The notes under the pieces were generated by a model. It made no database searches. It saw only the letters and a list, made by a program, of their open reading frames with translations, and was not told where the DNA came from. Shown here in pieces: positions 5,066-7,620 of a DNA stretch of 7,620 nucleotides. The stretch is from Caldithrix sp. RBG_13_44_9 (GTDB taxonomy: Bacteria; Calditrichota; Calditrichia; RBG-13-44-9). The stretch is from NCBI GenBank assembly GCA_001771055.1, contig MESS01000005.1, positions 745 to 8,364 of the forward strand. The letters run 5' to 3'. Made by a program: the position numbers and the translations under genes. Every line of letters starts with the position of its first letter. Positions within the stretch are counted from its first letter, which is position 1.

Positions 5066-7576
5066 CAGACCGGGCAGGATACCACCCAGTTGAAAGAATC
5101 CATCTCAAAATTCTCAGAAGAAGAATTTCAGGTGGCTCTTACCCAGTATGTTCAGGATCTGCTGAGAAATCATTATGCGGAATCCCTGCCTCAGGAAAGA
5201 TTCCTGGTCGCGTTGATGCGGCTGGTGAATACCGAAATGGACAACCGGATCATCAATCGCAAAGCAGCTACTGAAAAGTATTACGCTGACCTTCAGGGAC
5301 AGCTCACTGAACTCAAGCAATTGAAGGGCCGTCTAAAGACCGCCGGTATCTCGGAACTGGATGCCTTCATCGTTGAGTTGGAATCTCGCATGAATAAGAC
5401 CATGCACTCCAGTGAAATTGATTATAAGAAGAAAAAGGTATTTGAGGATGCCCTGCAATTGCTCTATATCGCTGAAGAAATGATCAAGCTGGACCAGCTG
5501 CGCGATCCATCCAGCCTCAATAAAAAGATCTCTGGCAGCAAAGACGAACTTCTCACTGCCTTCGGCGAGGTGGGAAGTCTGGATAATGTTCCGCTGGATG
5601 TTGCACCTACTGTTTTCAATCTATTTGATGAATGGAAAAAAACCGACTCTTATAAATACACCGCCCGCCTGTTGGATGTTCAAATCGCCAGAAATAATTT
5701 GCTGAAATCCGGCAGTATCCAGCAGGTAAACCGTATGTTCAACTCCCAACTGCAGTATGCCTATGCCAATTTTAATTTTTATGAATATGATCTGGCCGAG
5801 AGACTGCTGGAAGATGTGACCAAAGCTTATGAAAATTCAGGGATTAAAGATTTTGAGGATGTCTATTTCTATTGGGCGGAATGCAATTTCGCCCTGCAGC
5901 AGTTTCTTAAAGCACAAAATATCTATTCCACTTTATTGACCAATTATCCTCAGTCGGTATATTTGACCAAAATCTACAGCCGGCTCATTCAAATTACCTA
6001 TAAACTGGAAAATTACAGTGAGGTAATTGAATTCTATTCAGTTTATCAGGATCTGGCCTCTCCCACTGATGAAGATTATTATGATATCCAATTTATCGTT
6101 GCTCTTTCGTTGTATGAGAATTCGGACTATAACCGGGCGGTGGAGAGGTTGTTATCATTTCCCAAGGGAAGCGATTATTATTATTTCGCCCAATATCTGG
6201 TAGGTACCATCTATGCTACCGGCCAGAACTATGATCTGGCCTTCACCGTTTTTGAATCACTGGCTATGTCCAAGAGCACTCCCCATGACATTCATAATCG
6301 TTCTTTGCTGAAATTAGCCCAGCTCAGTTATGAACGGGGAGATTATGAAGCAGCCATTGAATATGCCAAATTCATTCCTGAAAAGTTTTATCGATATGAT
6401 AAGGTGCTCAATATCCTGGCATGGGGAAATTTCATGGTGGAACAGACCCTGAAAAACGATCCCAGAGAACGGGATTATACCGAAGCTAAATATTATGCCT
6501 ATGAGTTACTCAAGCAATTCTACAGCTCTGAGCACCGGATTGAATGTGAGAGTCTGCTGGGATATATTTATCAGATGGAGGAGAATCCTTCACTGGCTCG
6601 AGATTTTTATCGGGACGTATACAAGTCGAAAATGGAGCGGAATAAGATCAGCAACAATCTGCAGGAAACCGATAGTCTGATGAACCTCTATAAACAGGCG
6701 AAAGACCAGGAAGAGAAAGCCCTACGGGAAGATGATCGGGAAGGTTATCTGCGGGCGGCCTCTATGGGTAATTATCTGGAAGCGCAGATCTGGAACTCTC
6801 AGATAAGTTCCAAGAGCTCTATTGGTGATGAAGTTGCACTGGAAGTAAATGATCTGGTGAACCGGTTGGCCGAACTTGATCAATTGAAAGCAATTGCCGA
6901 AGAACAGCAGAACACTGCAGCAGTGGAAAGAATAGACGGTCTGATGAAGGAAATTAGTTCTTCTTTGGAAAACTATACCCAGGAAGATATCCGGCAGGCT
7001 GTTTATGTGAATGCCTATCCGGTCGCCAAGAAAGTTGCTGATTACGACTATCGTACTCAAAAGGATCTGCAGCTTCAGGAATCCGTATTACAAGAACTGC
7101 AGCTGGTGGATATCCAGTTGGAGAAATTGAATCAGGAAATTGAGCGGTCTAAAATGATCGGAAATTATGACCGGGTGGTGATGCTGGAGCAGAAGCAAAG
7201 GAAATTAACGGAAATCCGGAAAAAATATGATCAGCTTTATGTGTATGCCATGGACATTGTCCCGGTTGAAGCCTATCCGGAGTTTGACCGCTGGGGCGAT
7301 TTCGGAGCTGTGGGGATCATCGATGTCAATTTTGGTCAACGGGATAAATTGCAGACCCAGATGTCCCGAGTTTCCACCGTATACAATTCAATTAATGATA
7401 AAATTGCCAAAAGACGGGAGATCGTAGAAGATCAACTTAAGAGAATCGAGGCAGAGATCCGCTTTATGACCATGAAATCCCGTCTGGAGGAACGGCAGCG
7501 ATTGCGAGCAGAAAGGGAGCAATCCTTCCGGGAAACTTTCTTTGATACCCGAACTAGTGAATTTGAGGAGAAATAG
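4994..7576 (+). CDS. Exported TPR and coiled-coil protein, function unknown
   Basis: I do not recognise a named family. The 860-residue product starts with a clear Sec signal peptide: Lys2, a hydrophobic stretch at about 5-20, and a cleavage site after AFS (22-24), leaving Gln25 as mature N-terminus. No other membrane segment or lipobox is seen, so the mature protein is probably periplasmic or surface-exposed. Residues 25-240 are mostly charged helices. About 250-545 look like degenerate, Tyr/Phe-rich TPR helix pairs, for example YWAECNFALQQFLKAQNIYS (293-312), VALSLYENSDYNRAVERLL (369-387) and LAQLSYERGDYEAAIEYA (441-458). Helices with coiled-coil character follow at about 615-660, 695-750 and 795-850. 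Between the last two lies a non-helical WGDFGAVGIIDVNFG block (767-781). TPR proteins usually act as assembly scaffolds; the partner here is unknown. It follows atpC by 67 nt and the next gene starts immediately after its stop, suggesting a functional pair with that gene rather than with ATP synthase. Confidence 0.85.
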   Translation: MKQSFFIHVLLLGSLCLVFSSAFSQTGQDTTQLKESISKFSEEEFQVALTQYVQDLLRNHYAESLPQERFLVALMRLVNTEMDNRIINRKAATEKYYADLQGQLTELKQLKGRLKTAGISELDAFIVELESRMNKTMHSSEIDYKKKKVFEDALQLLYIAEEMIKLDQLRDPSSLNKKISGSKDELLTAFGEVGSLDNVPLDVAPTVFNLFDEWKKTDSYKYTARLLDVQIARNNLLKSGSIQQVNRMFNSQLQYAYANFNFYEYDLAERLLEDVTKAYENSGIKDFEDVYFYWAECNFALQQFLKAQNIYSTLLTNYPQSVYLTKIYSRLIQITYKLENYSEVIEFYSVYQDLASPTDEDYYDIQFIVALSLYENSDYNRAVERLLSFPKGSDYYYFAQYLVGTIYATGQNYDLAFTVFESLAMSKSTPHDIHNRSLLKLAQLSYERGDYEAAIEYAKFIPEKFYRYDKVLNILAWGNFMVEQTLKNDPRERDYTEAKYYAYELLKQFYSSEHRIECESLLGYIYQMEENPSLARDFYRDVYKSKMERNKISNNLQETDSLMNLYKQAKDQEEKALREDDREGYLRAASMGNYLEAQIWNSQISSKSSIGDEVALEVNDLVNRLAELDQLKAIAEEQQNTAAVERIDGLMKEISSSLENYTQEDIRQAVYVNAYPVAKKVADYDYRTQKDLQLQESVLQELQLVDIQLEKLNQEIERSKMIGNYDRVVMLEQKQRKLTEIRKKYDQLYVYAMDIVPVEAYPEFDRWGDFGAVGIIDVNFGQRDKLQTQMSRVSTVYNSINDKIAKRREIVEDQLKRIEAEIRFMTMKSRLEERQRLRAEREQSFRETFFDTRTSEFEEK
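7565..7570 (+). promoter_or_regulatory. Strong ribosome-binding site inside the end of the TPR gene
   Basis: GAGGAG encodes the Glu-Glu of the terminal FEEK of the TPR protein and lies 6 nt before the ATG at 7577. It is the best Shine-Dalgarno match in the window and marks the start of the next gene, which is probably translated by the same ribosomes. Confidence 0.75.
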
Positions 7577-7620
7577 ATGCCAAGAAATTTGAAAATGATT
7601 CAGAGCCATCCTCAAATATC
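7577..7620 (+). CDS. Start of a downstream gene, unknown (3' partial)
   Basis: The ATG directly abuts the TAG stop of the TPR gene (TAGATG, zero gap) and has a strong ribosome-binding site 6 nt upstream. The frame stays open to the window edge, giving 14 full codons: MPRNLKMIQSHPQI. This is too short to identify; the first residues show no signal-peptide core. The tight junction implies co-transcription and probably translational coupling with the TPR gene. Existence of the gene is inferred from start, SD and position, not from protein similarity. Confidence 0.65.
   Translation, partial: MPRNLKMIQSHPQI

Noticed and set aside
6722..7060. Minus-strand open frame of 112 codons inside the TPR gene
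   Set aside because: It is fully antisense to a continuous, well-formed coding region and shows no domain signature, so chance openness is the simpler explanation.

Overview
The window carries the F1 part of a bacterial F-type ATP synthase operon on the + strand, in the order delta (atpH, cut at the left edge), alpha (atpA), gamma (atpG), beta (atpD), epsilon (atpC). It is followed by a large exported TPR/coiled-coil protein and the first codons of another gene that runs off the right edge. Every gene is on the + strand. No RNA gene, mobile element, CRISPR array or insertion sequence was seen.

Layout: 1-533 delta, complete at the C-terminus but lacking its start codon; 566-2095 alpha; 2108-2971 gamma; 3002-4393 beta; 4394-4518 a spacer with a clear intrinsic-terminator-like hairpin; 4519-4926 epsilon; 4927-4993 a short AT-rich spacer; 4994-7576 an 860-residue secreted TPR protein of unknown function; 7577-7620 the start of a tightly coupled downstream gene. 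Spacing from delta to beta is short (12-32 nt) with readable ribosome-binding sites, as in a single transcript. Both larger gaps flank atpC.

Function: alpha and beta form the catalytic hexamer, gamma is the rotor shaft, delta joins F1 to the peripheral stalk, and epsilon is the rotor brake and regulator. Nucleotide-binding and arginine-finger residues are intact in alpha and beta, so this looks like a working enzyme. The membrane (Fo) genes a, b and c are not in the window and are presumably upstream. The coupling ion (H+ or Na+) therefore cannot be judged, because that needs subunit c.

Organism: a Gram-negative-type bacterium with moderate GC content. The exported protein's predicted mature N-terminus is Gln after an Ala-x-Ser cleavage site, a pattern common in Bacteroidetes and relatives. 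Long TPR/coiled-coil periplasmic proteins also fit the wider FCB group (Calditrichota, Marinimicrobia, KSB1-like lineages). This placement is a low-confidence inference. The contiguous delta-alpha-gamma-beta-epsilon order differs from the split arrangement I recall for typical Bacteroidetes.

The most notable points are the hairpin separating atpD from atpC, a set of residues in epsilon matching the ATP-sensing site described for Bacillus PS3 epsilon, and the uncharacterised TPR protein with its coupled downstream partner. I see no clear sign of an entirely new system; most of the window is conserved housekeeping sequence.
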